The translations under genes were made by a program, and so were the position numbers. The notes beneath the pieces were generated by a model that saw only the letters and a program-made list of their open reading frames with translations, had not been told where the DNA came from and did not search any database. A stretch of 7,633 nucleotides of DNA. Origin: Flavobacteriaceae bacterium (lineage in GTDB: Bacteria; Bacteroidota; Bacteroidia; Flavobacteriales; Flavobacteriaceae). The stretch covers positions 1 through 7,633 of the forward strand of contig JALWYP010000110.1 of assembly GCA_026992695.1 (NCBI GenBank). The letters are read 5' to 3'. Positions within the stretch are counted from its first letter, which is position 1, and every line of letters begins with the position of its first letter. Of the stretch, positions 1 through 6,771 are shown piece after piece.

Positions 1-1
1 G

Positions 2-1033
2 ATATTCAGTTTTCTATTATTTACATTTTTTATACTAATTATCTCTTCCTGTCAAAACGAACCTGTTGATATTGTTCCTATTTCTCAAGAAGATTTAATA
101 AGTGTTAACTCCACGCTATACCAAAATATTAAAGATATCTCTAGAAGTGAACCCGAAAATGTAACTGCCTGTATTGAATTCATTTATAAATTTACAATTA
201 TCGTTTACGATTCTAATCTAGAAATTGTAGATTATCAATTAATTTCTAATGATGAAGAGTTTATAGTTTTTTTAGAATCTTTAGACGACGGTTTATCAAT
301 AAGTCTCAGCTATCCTATTCAAGCAACGTTAGCAAATGGAGATATACTGGTTATAAACAACAACGATGAACTTGCAGAAAATTTAAAGACCTGTATAGAT
401 GATGAAACGCTGCAATATTGCAATGCGTTGTTAAAAAACTGCTTTTGGAATGTAGAAACAGAAAATGGTGTACCTAATGATTATGAGGGAGCTTTTTTTG
501 AATTAAGCGAAAATGGATATGTTTGGTTTCATTATAATCAAGATATTTATTTAGGAACCTGGATTACTTTATTTATTGAAGATCAATTACATCTAAACAT
601 TCACTTAGTAGATGCAGATGAGGTAGGGAATGATTGGAACTTTGACTGGAAGGCAACTGTAGTTGGTTCAAATCAAATAAATATTTCTAATGAAGAAAAC
701 TCTTATTTATTAATGCAAGAATGCTTTTCGCCCTGTAAAAAACTAGTATTTGAAGAGTGTGAAATTGAACAAGGGTTAGATACCGCAGAATTTTACTTAG
801 AAACTTATATAGATTGTTTTATTCCGTTTACAGAAATTGAAGACGTTTCTTTATATACTATCACATTTTATGAAAGTTATGAAGATGCCTTTGAAGGCAA
901 CAACCCTTTAAATGCAACAACCTATCTAAATACCATAAATCCGCAAAAAATTTATGTTAAATTTGTAAACAATGATACCTTGCTAACAGAAACTATTATT
1001 ACTATTTACCTTGCATCTATACCTTGTAACTAA
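2..1033 (+). CDS. Surface lipoprotein with duplicated YPI-type motif, lipocalin-like and adhesin-like regions (5' end outside window)
   Basis: This frame is open from base 2 to the TAA at 1031-1033 (343 visible residues). The TTG at 428 is internal, because the protein reads through it without a break. Visible residues 1-17 are a hydrophobic run ending in the lipobox ISSC (Cys codon 50-52), so only a few N-terminal residues are missing and the mature protein is a lipidated envelope protein. Residues ~57-94 and ~100-131 look like two copies of one motif: an aromatic 'FIYKF' or 'LSYPI' strand, then a 'SNDEEF' or 'NNDEL' turn. I recall such pairs from flavobacterial lipoproteins. Residues ~147-240 (GTWITLFIEDQLHLNI, then paired Trp and a Cys) resemble small lipocalin-like beta domains. 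Residues ~289-322 (ITFYES..DA, then NPQKIYVK) resemble a module common in flavobacterial adhesins. Several Cys suggest disulfides. No enzymatic motif is seen. The function is unknown; cell-surface binding is inferred. Confidence 0.85.
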   Translation: MFSFLLFTFFILIISSCQNEPVDIVPISQEDLISVNSTLYQNIKDISRSEPENVTACIEFIYKFTIIVYDSNLEIVDYQLISNDEEFIVFLESLDDGLSISLSYPIQATLANGDILVINNNDELAENLKTCIDDETLQYCNALLKNCFWNVETENGVPNDYEGAFFELSENGYVWFHYNQDIYLGTWITLFIEDQLHLNIHLVDADEVGNDWNFDWKATVVGSNQINISNEENSYLLMQECFSPCKKLVFEECEIEQGLDTAEFYLETYIDCFIPFTEIEDVSLYTITFYESYEDAFEGNNPLNATTYLNTINPQKIYVKFVNNDTLLTETIITIYLASIPCN

Positions 1034-1116
1034 ACATTCTTTTAACTCATTAATTGTATTCTCGAAAAATAGTAACAGATACATAATGCTACATTAAAAC
1101 AAAATATAAAAGATTT

Positions 1117-1680
1117 TTGAAACAAGAGGAATTAATATACCAGTGTATAAAGAAAAACCGAAAAGCGCAGAGCGAACTTTTTAAAAAGTACAAAGACACC
1201 CTATATTTAATTTCTTTAAAGTATTGTAGAAACAAAACAGATGCAGAAGACAACTTACATGATTCATTTATTACCATATTCAAATCGATTAATAAATTTA
1301 AACACAAAGGGTCATTTGAAGGTTGGTTAAAACGAATAACAATAAACAAAGCAATTGATAGGTATAGAAAAAAAAATAGTTTTTATGAAATAAATGATGA
1401 AATAACTTCCAGCCCTGAATTTAATGATGAATATAATGATGAAAAACCAGACATCACCTTAGATGAATTGCTTTTTGAAATCCAAAATTTACCAGACCAA
1501 TATAGAATAGTATTTAATCTTTACTTATTAGATGGCTATAAACATAGAGAAATAGCAGATTTATTGTCTATTTCTGAAAGTACATCAAAATCAAATTTTC
1601 TCAGAGCCAAAGCAATTTTGAGAAAAAAGATTAAACAAAAATTATGTGAAACAAAAAAAGAAAATCCAAATGCATCGTAG
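1117..1680 (+). CDS. ECF-type RNA polymerase sigma-70 factor
   Basis: This is a 187-residue sigma factor of the two-domain ECF type, which directs RNA polymerase to a small regulon. Region 2 spans roughly residues 20-86: the 'DAEDNLHDSF' helix at 42-51 is the usual core-binding segment, and 'GSFEGWLKRITINKAIDRYR' at 65-84 is the -10 recognition stretch. An acidic linker (~87-115) leads to region 4 (~117-171), with LPDQYRIVFNLYLLDGY and a helix-turn-helix at ~143-165 (REIADLLSISESTSKSNFLRA). Length and order are normal for the family. The start is TTG: the nearest upstream in-frame stop is at 1084-1086 and no ATG or GTG lies between. The resulting N-terminus (MKQEELIYQCIKKNRKAQ) matches family members. 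The 3' end overlaps the next gene by 11 bases, so the two are co-transcribed and probably translationally coupled. No clear promoter is visible in the 83-base gap upstream. Control by the downstream anti-sigma-like protein is inferred. Confidence 0.93.
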   Translation: MKQEELIYQCIKKNRKAQSELFKKYKDTLYLISLKYCRNKTDAEDNLHDSFITIFKSINKFKHKGSFEGWLKRITINKAIDRYRKKNSFYEINDEITSSPEFNDEYNDEKPDITLDELLFEIQNLPDQYRIVFNLYLLDGYKHREIADLLSISESTSKSNFLRAKAILRKKIKQKLCETKKENPNAS

Positions 1681-3058
1681 AGAAGATTTTGATCAATACA
1701 TAAAAAATAAACTAGACTCTGCTACAAAATCACCAAGTGAAGATGTCTGGAACAGGATTAATGATTCTTTAGATAAAGATAAAAAAAAGACGGTTATTTT
1801 ATGGTGGGCAACTTTAAGCGGGGTTGTTGCATTATTTTTATTAATTACCCTAATTTCTTATAATTTTCAGGATAAAAAAAATAAACAAACTAAATTAACC
1901 AACACAGACTCTCTGTTCAAAACAAAAAACAAACCCAATCTTATACCAAACAAAGAATTAAAAGAAGTTAAAACCAAAACAGATACCCAAATAAACATTA
2001 CTACTTCTAAAACAGATTCGCTTAGAAATCAAGAAAAATCATCTTTTAAATCAGAAACAACAATCAAAAATAAAAATACCACCAATAAAACTCTAATTTC
2101 AAAAAATAAAAACAACTTTACTAAAAAGACAATTGTTTCACCTAACGATAAATACAATCATTTAAGTAAAAATGATTTTCTTGATACTACCAACACCGGT
2201 TTTACTATGGATAAACAAGCTCGTTTATTATCTGGTAAAAACTCTAACACTATAAAAACAAATAAAAATCAAGAAAACAATACGAATAATAAAGAAAAAT
2301 CTGCTTCTAAAAAGAAAATAGAAAAATCTGCAAATAAAAAATCTAATGACACAACCAAAAAAATTAAAAACAAGAAGCATAAATTTTTTATTGCTTTATA
2401 TGTTGCGCCTCAATTTTCTAGTATCACGAATAATGGATCTATAATTAGCCGCTCTTATAACGATTTAAAAAAAGAAGGACTCTATAATCTTAATTACGGT
2501 GCTTCTCTTGTGTTTTTAAGCAATAATTATTTGCTAAGTTTAGGGGTTAATAGAACAACTCTGAGTTATTCAGTAAAAAATATTCCGTCACTTACAAACC
2601 CTGACATACAAGAGATTAATACGATAAATAACAATTTAAATATCACTAGTTTAGAAATTAACTCTTTTAACACAAACTCCACGTCTATTGATTTAAGACA
2701 AAAAATAGAATATATAGAAATACCGCTTCAATTATCCTATCTCATATCAAATAAGCATAAAATTAATTTTCAAGTAAATGCCGGTATTAGCTTTTACTAT
2801 TTATTAAAAAACAGTATTATTGCGCAAAATGAAGCAGGTAAATCAATAAATATAGGTAGTTCAAATAATTTGTTTAACACAAATATAGGAATTCAAACAG
2901 GCTTTAGTTTTTCTCATAAGATATCAAAAAGATTTACACTAAACATTGACCCAACTATTAAATATATGTTTAAGCCTTCCACTACTTCATTTTCTAAAGG
3001 AAGCTTTTTAATGTTTGGTATTTATACAGGAGTTAGAATTAATTTAGGTAATGAATGA
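1670..3058 (+). CDS. Putative dual membrane-spanning anti-sigma factor (N-terminal anti-sigma segment, one TM helix, long linker, C-terminal outer-membrane beta-barrel)
   Basis: This 462-residue protein has four visible parts. Residues 1-41 are a hydrophilic head with the 'FDQYIKNKLDS...SEDVWNRI' pattern typical of small anti-sigma-like N-termini in this phylum. Residues ~42-65 are one strong membrane helix (ILWWATLSGVVALFLLITLI). Residues ~66-237 are low-complexity and rich in Lys, Asn, Thr and Ser, with no predicted fold. Residues ~238-462 have alternating, aromatic-rich strands (FFIALYVAPQF, YIEIPLQLSYLI, INFQVNAGISFYYL, GIYTGVRINLG) like the OMP_b-brl/PorT-like barrels. The ATG at 1670 is preferred over an in-frame GTG at 1646 because it follows an A/G-rich stretch and gives the usual 'MxRxDFDxYI' start. 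It overlaps the sigma stop by 11 bases. By analogy with the Das/Dma pairs of Bacteroides thetaiotaomicron, the head would bind the sigma factor while the barrel sits in the outer membrane. Sigma binding and two-membrane topology are inferred; a plain inner-membrane protein with a periplasmic beta domain is the alternative. Confidence 0.85.
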   Translation: MHRREDFDQYIKNKLDSATKSPSEDVWNRINDSLDKDKKKTVILWWATLSGVVALFLLITLISYNFQDKKNKQTKLTNTDSLFKTKNKPNLIPNKELKEVKTKTDTQINITTSKTDSLRNQEKSSFKSETTIKNKNTTNKTLISKNKNNFTKKTIVSPNDKYNHLSKNDFLDTTNTGFTMDKQARLLSGKNSNTIKTNKNQENNTNNKEKSASKKKIEKSANKKSNDTTKKIKNKKHKFFIALYVAPQFSSITNNGSIISRSYNDLKKEGLYNLNYGASLVFLSNNYLLSLGVNRTTLSYSVKNIPSLTNPDIQEINTINNNLNITSLEINSFNTNSTSIDLRQKIEYIEIPLQLSYLISNKHKINFQVNAGISFYYLLKNSIIAQNEAGKSINIGSSNNLFNTNIGIQTGFSFSHKISKRFTLNIDPTIKYMFKPSTTSFSKGSFLMFGIYTGVRINLGNE

Positions 3059-3096
3059 TTATTTAAAGGGTTTTTTTACATTTATTAATATGCTAT

Positions 3097-5148
3097 TTAA
3101 TTCTTTTCAGGTAAATTACTATACTGTTTTGCATAATCTAACATCTGCTCGGCAAAAGTTTCGGGATAAGTAACTTTAAAACTTTCTATTGCTCCTTCTT
3201 TATTGGTAATCGGAAAAATTATCGGGTTTACGAATCCGCTATACGGAGCCGACTTAAACTGCTTGTTACGTTCTAATATTTCCTTATGTAAATTTTGATC
3301 TACTTTTACACCATATCCTTCAACCAAAGCTTGAACGGCGGCATAATCACCTTCCGATTTTATTCGCTGTGTCTCTCTAAGTAATTCCCCAAACAATTCG
3401 TGTAACTTATCATAATCGTTAATGTTGTAATATGTTTTTCCGTTTCGGGTAACCTTTTCTATCACATTATCTTTTTTTCCTTTTTCATATACCCAAGCAC
3501 TTACCCATTGTCGATTTCGCATATGCGCTTCTTCTACATCGTCTCCCAGGTTAAGTCTAATCAATTGTGTCATTAATCCATTTCTAATATAACCGTCATA
3601 AGCAGCCATTCCTACCTTTTTCCAATCATCTACCAATCCTAACTCTTGCAATTTGGGTGTGTACAGAAAATAAAGTCCAACCAAGTCTGCCCTTCCTTCT
3701 TCAAGAGTAGAAGCATAATTCTTTAGGGTTTCTTTGGTTTCACCTACACCGGGATTTAATTTACCGGATGCGTGCCCTATTACTTCGTGAAGTGCTGTAT
3801 GCAATTTATCGGCAAGTTGACCATATTTTTCTTCCAACTCTATTTCTTGTTCGTCATTGGCAAACTCTTTTAATCGTCCGGTTCCGGCAGACTCATTATA
3901 GGCTTCAATAAGGTTTCCTAAAGAAACCGACTTACTTCCCACCTCGGCACGTATCCAGTTTGCATTGGGTAAGTTAACCCCAATTGGTGTACTGGGAGAT
4001 GCGTCTCCAGCTTCTCCGGCTACATTTACCACTTTATAGGTAACACCTACCACATTTTCTTTTTTGTGTTCTTTCATTATGGGCGAATTATCTTCAAACC
4101 ATTGCGCATTAGCCGATACAACACTCATTTTTTTAGACATATCAAAATCTTTAATTTCCACAATACTTTCGTAAGATCCTCTATATCCCAATGGGTCGTT
4201 ATACACCTCAATAAAACTGTTAATGTAATCTATATTTCCTTTAGTTGCTTTGGTCCAAGCTACATTATAATCATCCCACGTTTGCAAATCACCGGTTTTA
4301 TAATACGCAATGAGTAAGCCTAATGCTTCGGCTTGGGGTTTATTTTCGGCTACTTCTTTTGCTTGTTCCAACCACTTAACAATTTCTTTTATGGCATTTC
4401 CGTACAATCCGTTACTTTTATATACTCGTTCTTTTAACACGCCGTTTTCTTTTACTAACTGCGAGTTTAGTCCAAAAGAAAGGGGTCTTTTTGGGTCGGG
4501 AGATTTTTTGTTTTTGTAAAACGAAATTACATCTTCATTGGTTACATTGGGTCCGTAAAAATTCACAGCACTTTCCAAAACATTATCAACTCCTTTTGCT
4601 TGGTTTACTTTTTTTGAATCTTTATCATTAAAAATAACTGAAAAAGCTTCGCCTTCAATCTTGGTATTTGTTTCGGTTAAAAGTGTTTTTAAATAGTCTG
4701 AAGAAAATTCGGGTTTAATTTTATCGTTTGAATAGTGATGATGGATTCCGTTAGAAAACCAAACGCGTTTTAGATACGTCTCAAAATTTTTCCAATCTTT
4801 TGAAGATTTATCTCCTTTATAGTTTGTGTAAACATTTTCTAATGCTTTACGAATGGTAAGATTATGACGGTAGTTTTGATCCCACATAATATCTCGTCCC
4901 GCAAGTCCGGCTTGAGTAAGATAATACACTAATTTTTGCTCTTTTAAGGTGAGATTGTCCCATCCCGGAATTCGGTATCGAAGTACTTTAATATCGGCAA
5001 ATTGCTCGACGTTATAGTTAAAATCTTTGATAGATGTTTCCGTTATTTTTTGTTCTTGCGTTATCGGTTCTTGTTTTTTTGCTGTTTCGTTACAAGAAAA
5101 AAGTATTCCGGTAAAAAGCACTAATACTGCTAATTGCTTGATTTTCAT
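3097..5148 (-). CDS. Lipoprotein M49-family zinc metallopeptidase (dipeptidyl peptidase III type)
   Basis: This 683-residue enzyme is predicted to remove dipeptides from the N-termini of peptides. The M49 hallmark is present: the zinc motif HEVIGH at residues 454-459 (His454 and His459 ligands, Glu455 catalytic) and EEGRAD at 483-488, where Glu484 is the expected third ligand. A conserved 'NDPLGYRGSYE' block lies at 317-327. The N-terminus (MKIKQLAVLVLFTGILFSC) is a lipoprotein signal with lipobox Cys19, so unlike the cytosolic animal enzyme this protein acts in the periplasm or on the outer membrane. Length is in the usual range for bacterial members and no frameshift is seen. The gene stands alone, convergent with the anti-sigma gene (38 bases between stops) and divergent from the SRPBCC gene. 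A good promoter lies just upstream. Some relatives carry misleading names in databases, but the zinc motifs make M49 secure. Peptide scavenging is an inferred role. Confidence 0.95.
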   Translation of the reverse strand: MKIKQLAVLVLFTGILFSCNETAKKQEPITQEQKITETSIKDFNYNVEQFADIKVLRYRIPGWDNLTLKEQKLVYYLTQAGLAGRDIMWDQNYRHNLTIRKALENVYTNYKGDKSSKDWKNFETYLKRVWFSNGIHHHYSNDKIKPEFSSDYLKTLLTETNTKIEGEAFSVIFNDKDSKKVNQAKGVDNVLESAVNFYGPNVTNEDVISFYKNKKSPDPKRPLSFGLNSQLVKENGVLKERVYKSNGLYGNAIKEIVKWLEQAKEVAENKPQAEALGLLIAYYKTGDLQTWDDYNVAWTKATKGNIDYINSFIEVYNDPLGYRGSYESIVEIKDFDMSKKMSVVSANAQWFEDNSPIMKEHKKENVVGVTYKVVNVAGEAGDASPSTPIGVNLPNANWIRAEVGSKSVSLGNLIEAYNESAGTGRLKEFANDEQEIELEEKYGQLADKLHTALHEVIGHASGKLNPGVGETKETLKNYASTLEEGRADLVGLYFLYTPKLQELGLVDDWKKVGMAAYDGYIRNGLMTQLIRLNLGDDVEEAHMRNRQWVSAWVYEKGKKDNVIEKVTRNGKTYYNINDYDKLHELFGELLRETQRIKSEGDYAAVQALVEGYGVKVDQNLHKEILERNKQFKSAPYSGFVNPIIFPITNKEGAIESFKVTYPETFAEQMLDYAKQYSNLPEKN

Positions 5149-5182
5149 AATAATTACTGTTTTTTGTTTTCTAGAAAGTTTT

Positions 5183-5213
5183 CAAAGGTACTAAAATATG
5201 ATTTGTTTGTAAA
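5183..5213 (-). promoter_or_regulatory. Bacteroidota-type promoter for the M49 peptidase gene
   Basis: Read on the minus strand, TACCTTTG (forward 5183-5190) is a perfect TAnnTTTG -7 element. Upstream of it, after a 19-base spacer, is TTTA (forward 5210-5213), a three-of-four match to the TTTG -33 element. Transcription would start near 5176, leaving a leader of about 28 bases before the ATG at 5148. The match and spacing fit the consensus for the primary sigma factor of this phylum; activity is inferred. Confidence 0.6.
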
Positions 5214-5248
5214 ACTCTTTTTAACAAACTAAATTGTTGAAAAATAAT

Positions 5249-5256
5249 TACCTTTA
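5249..5256 (+). promoter_or_regulatory. Possible -7 element for the SRPBCC/GyrI-crcB transcript
   Basis: TACCTTTA differs from TAnnTTTG only at the last base and lies 22 bases before the ATG at 5279, a normal distance for this phylum. No TTTG-like -33 box is found at the expected 19-23 base spacing, so the call is weak. The promoter for this strand must nevertheless lie in the 130-base gap, since the upstream gene is divergent. Confidence 0.35.
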
Positions 5257-5278
5257 CCTCACAAACAATCTTAAAAAA

Positions 5279-6361
5279 ATGAAATTTTTAAAATACCTGT
5301 TTTTTTTACTTCTTATTGTTATTATTGGGGTATCTATCTATTTTGGAACTAAAGACGGAACTTTTAATGTAGCTTCTTCTAAAGAAATTGCTGCGCCCTC
5401 CTCACTTTTATTTGAAACAGTAAACGATTTTAAAACCTGGAAAAAATGGGGTCCTTGGATGGAAGAAGACCCAAATATTAAAATAGAATACGGTACATCT
5501 ACTAACGGAGAAGGTGCTTCTTATTCGTGGAAAAGCGACGTGGAAGAAGTAGGTAACGGTAGTATGAAAACACTTTCGGTAACGGAAGATTTGCCTAACA
5601 ATAAAAACGGAAAAGAAATACATCAAGAAATTACCTTTAACACACCCTTTGGCGATTCAAAAAGCAATGTGTATTGGCGGTTTGAACCCATTGAAAACAC
5701 CAACAAAACTAAAGTTACTTGGGGAATGAAAGGCGAACAAACATTTATGGAAAAAGTGTTTATGAGTTTTCAAAAAGAACCGTTTGATAAAATGTTAACT
5801 TCTATGTTCGACAAAGGACTGGCAAATCTTGAAAAAGAAGTTCAAGACCAAATGAAAAAATACACCATTACCGTAAATGGTATTACCGAATATGGTGGCG
5901 GCTATTATTTGTATAAAACTTCGGCTACTCGCATCAATCAAATAGGGAACAAAATGGGACCCTTGTTCGGGCAAATAATGGGTTTTATAAAGCAAAATAA
6001 TGTGGATATGGCTGGTATGCCTTTTACGATTTATAATGAAATAGACCAAACTAACGGAACGGTTAATTTTTCGACTGCCATTCCGGTTAAGGAAAAAGTA
6101 ATTACTCCGGCAAATAGTGATATTCTTTCGGGATATATGGCTCCTTCTACAACGGTAAAAGTAACGTTGCAAGGAAACTACAATTATCTTTCTGAAGCCT
6201 TTAAAAAAGCAAAAGAATACATTTTAAAAAACAATCTTGAATTAGCACCTAACGGAAAAATGTTTGAAGTTTATAAAACCAACCCCGGAGTAGCGCCTAA
6301 TCCGGCAAACTGGATTACCGAAATATATTTTCCAATAAGTAAACCCCAACCTAAAGAATAA
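5279..6361 (+). CDS. Membrane-anchored SRPBCC + GyrI-like two-domain ligand-binding protein
   Basis: This 360-residue protein starts with a membrane helix (MKFLKYLFFLLLIVIIGVSI, ~4-22), probably an uncleaved anchor. Residues ~28-185 fit the SRPBCC/polyketide-cyclase fold, a helix-grip pocket for hydrophobic ligands: VASSKEIAAPSSLLFETVND, the 'WKKWGPW' signature at 54-60, then alternating strands and a long C-terminal helix. Residues ~195-356 match the GyrI-like/effector-binding fold, including the characteristic 'FEVYKTNP' and 'NPANWITEIYFPI' ending. GyrI-like domains usually sense small molecules, often fused to a DNA-binding domain; none is present here. The ATG at 5279 is chosen over a TTG at 5234 because it places lysines directly before the hydrophobic helix and leaves room for a promoter. 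The gene is divergent from the peptidase and lies 37 bases upstream of crcB, so the two are likely co-transcribed. Ligand and role are unknown. Confidence 0.92.
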   Translation: MKFLKYLFFLLLIVIIGVSIYFGTKDGTFNVASSKEIAAPSSLLFETVNDFKTWKKWGPWMEEDPNIKIEYGTSTNGEGASYSWKSDVEEVGNGSMKTLSVTEDLPNNKNGKEIHQEITFNTPFGDSKSNVYWRFEPIENTNKTKVTWGMKGEQTFMEKVFMSFQKEPFDKMLTSMFDKGLANLEKEVQDQMKKYTITVNGITEYGGGYYLYKTSATRINQIGNKMGPLFGQIMGFIKQNNVDMAGMPFTIYNEIDQTNGTVNFSTAIPVKEKVITPANSDILSGYMAPSTTVKVTLQGNYNYLSEAFKKAKEYILKNNLELAPNGKMFEVYKTNPGVAPNPANWITEIYFPISKPQPKE

Positions 6362-6396
6362 TGAAAAACAACAACCAGCAACCAAAAAATAATTAG
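6361..6396 (+). CDS. Possible 11-residue ORF coupled to the SRPBCC/GyrI gene
   Basis: The A of the upstream TAA stop is also the first base of an ATG (TAATG arrangement). It opens an 11-codon ORF reading MKNNNQQPKNN and ending in TAG two bases before the crcB ATG. It could keep ribosomes moving across the gap to crcB, or be chance in an A-rich spacer. Nothing shows that the peptide itself has a function. Confidence 0.15.
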   Translation: MKNNNQQPKNN

Positions 6397-6398
6397 CT

Positions 6399-6767
6399 AT
6401 GATAAAACAAATTTTATTGGTTTTTATAGGAGGAGGAGCAGGAAGCAGTTTACGTTTTATTATAGGTAAATACCTAAATGACACACACGCCGGAATCCCT
6501 TACGGAACGTTTTTAGCTAACATTCTTGGTAGTTTACTAATAGGAATTGTATTGGGTCTTGCGTTAAAACAAGAAACGCTGTCTTACAACATGGTACTTT
6601 TAATCGGGGTTGGATTTTGCGGTGGTTTTACCACGTTTTCTTCCTTCGCTTACGAGAATCATTTGTTTTTACAAGAAGGTAATTTTCTTCTGTTTGCAAT
6701 GTATACCATCCTTACCTTTATTATAGGGTTTGCAGCGGTTTTCTTTGGAATGTGGCTGGTTAAATAA
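6399..6767 (+). CDS. crcB: Fluoride channel FluC/CrcB
   Basis: This is a 122-residue, four-helix membrane protein that works as a dual-topology dimer and lets fluoride leave the cell, protecting enzymes such as enolase. Family hallmarks are clear: GGGAGSSLRF at 11-20, the 'GTFLANILGSLLIG' helix at 36-49 with the conserved pore Asn41, and 'GFCGGFTTFSSF' at 72-83, which contains the sodium-site threonine stretch and the two pore phenylalanines (Phe80, Phe83). A single complete copy of normal length is present, so a homodimer is expected. The ATG at 6399 directly precedes the first helix. It follows the SRPBCC/GyrI gene by 37 bases and probably shares its transcript. No fluoride riboswitch fits in that gap. 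Its stop lies four bases from the stop of the opposing DUF1684 gene. Confidence 0.97.
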   Translation: MIKQILLVFIGGGAGSSLRFIIGKYLNDTHAGIPYGTFLANILGSLLIGIVLGLALKQETLSYNMVLLIGVGFCGGFTTFSSFAYENHLFLQEGNFLLFAMYTILTFIIGFAAVFFGMWLVK

Positions 6768-6771
6768 CCCC

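Noticed and set aside
428..430. TTG as the start of the first gene
   Set aside because: The frame is open back to base 2 and includes a lipobox and domain sequence, so this codon is an internal Leu.
1034..1116. Promoter for the sigma/anti-sigma operon
   Set aside because: No TAnnTTTG with a suitable -33 box was found; the only near match (GATTTTTG, 1112-1119) overlaps the start codon. A promoter for the sigma factor itself cannot be recognised by eye.
1089..1349. Minus-strand ORF over the sigma gene start
   Set aside because: It is antisense to a clear sigma factor region 2 and has no supporting motif.
1646..1669. GTG start for the anti-sigma-like gene
   Set aside because: It would add eight mostly basic residues; the ATG at 1670 gives the family-like N-terminus and sits after an A/G-rich stretch.
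3059..3096. Terminator between the convergent anti-sigma and peptidase genes
   Set aside because: A GGG followed by a T-run is present, but I find no convincing stem; only weak AT pairing around 3083-3099.
4066..4519. Plus-strand ORFs inside the M49 gene
   Set aside because: They are antisense shadows of a well-supported metallopeptidase, with no recognisable domains.
5234..5278. TTG start for the SRPBCC/GyrI protein
   Set aside because: It would place hydrophilic residues before the anchor helix and overlap the probable promoter; the ATG at 5279 fits better.
6362..6398. Fluoride riboswitch upstream of crcB
   Set aside because: The gap is only 37 bases, too short for the aptamer, and shows no pseudoknot-like pairing.
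5408..6484. Minus-strand ORFs across the SRPBCC/GyrI and crcB genes
   Set aside because: They lie antisense to two well-supported genes and show biased, domain-free composition.
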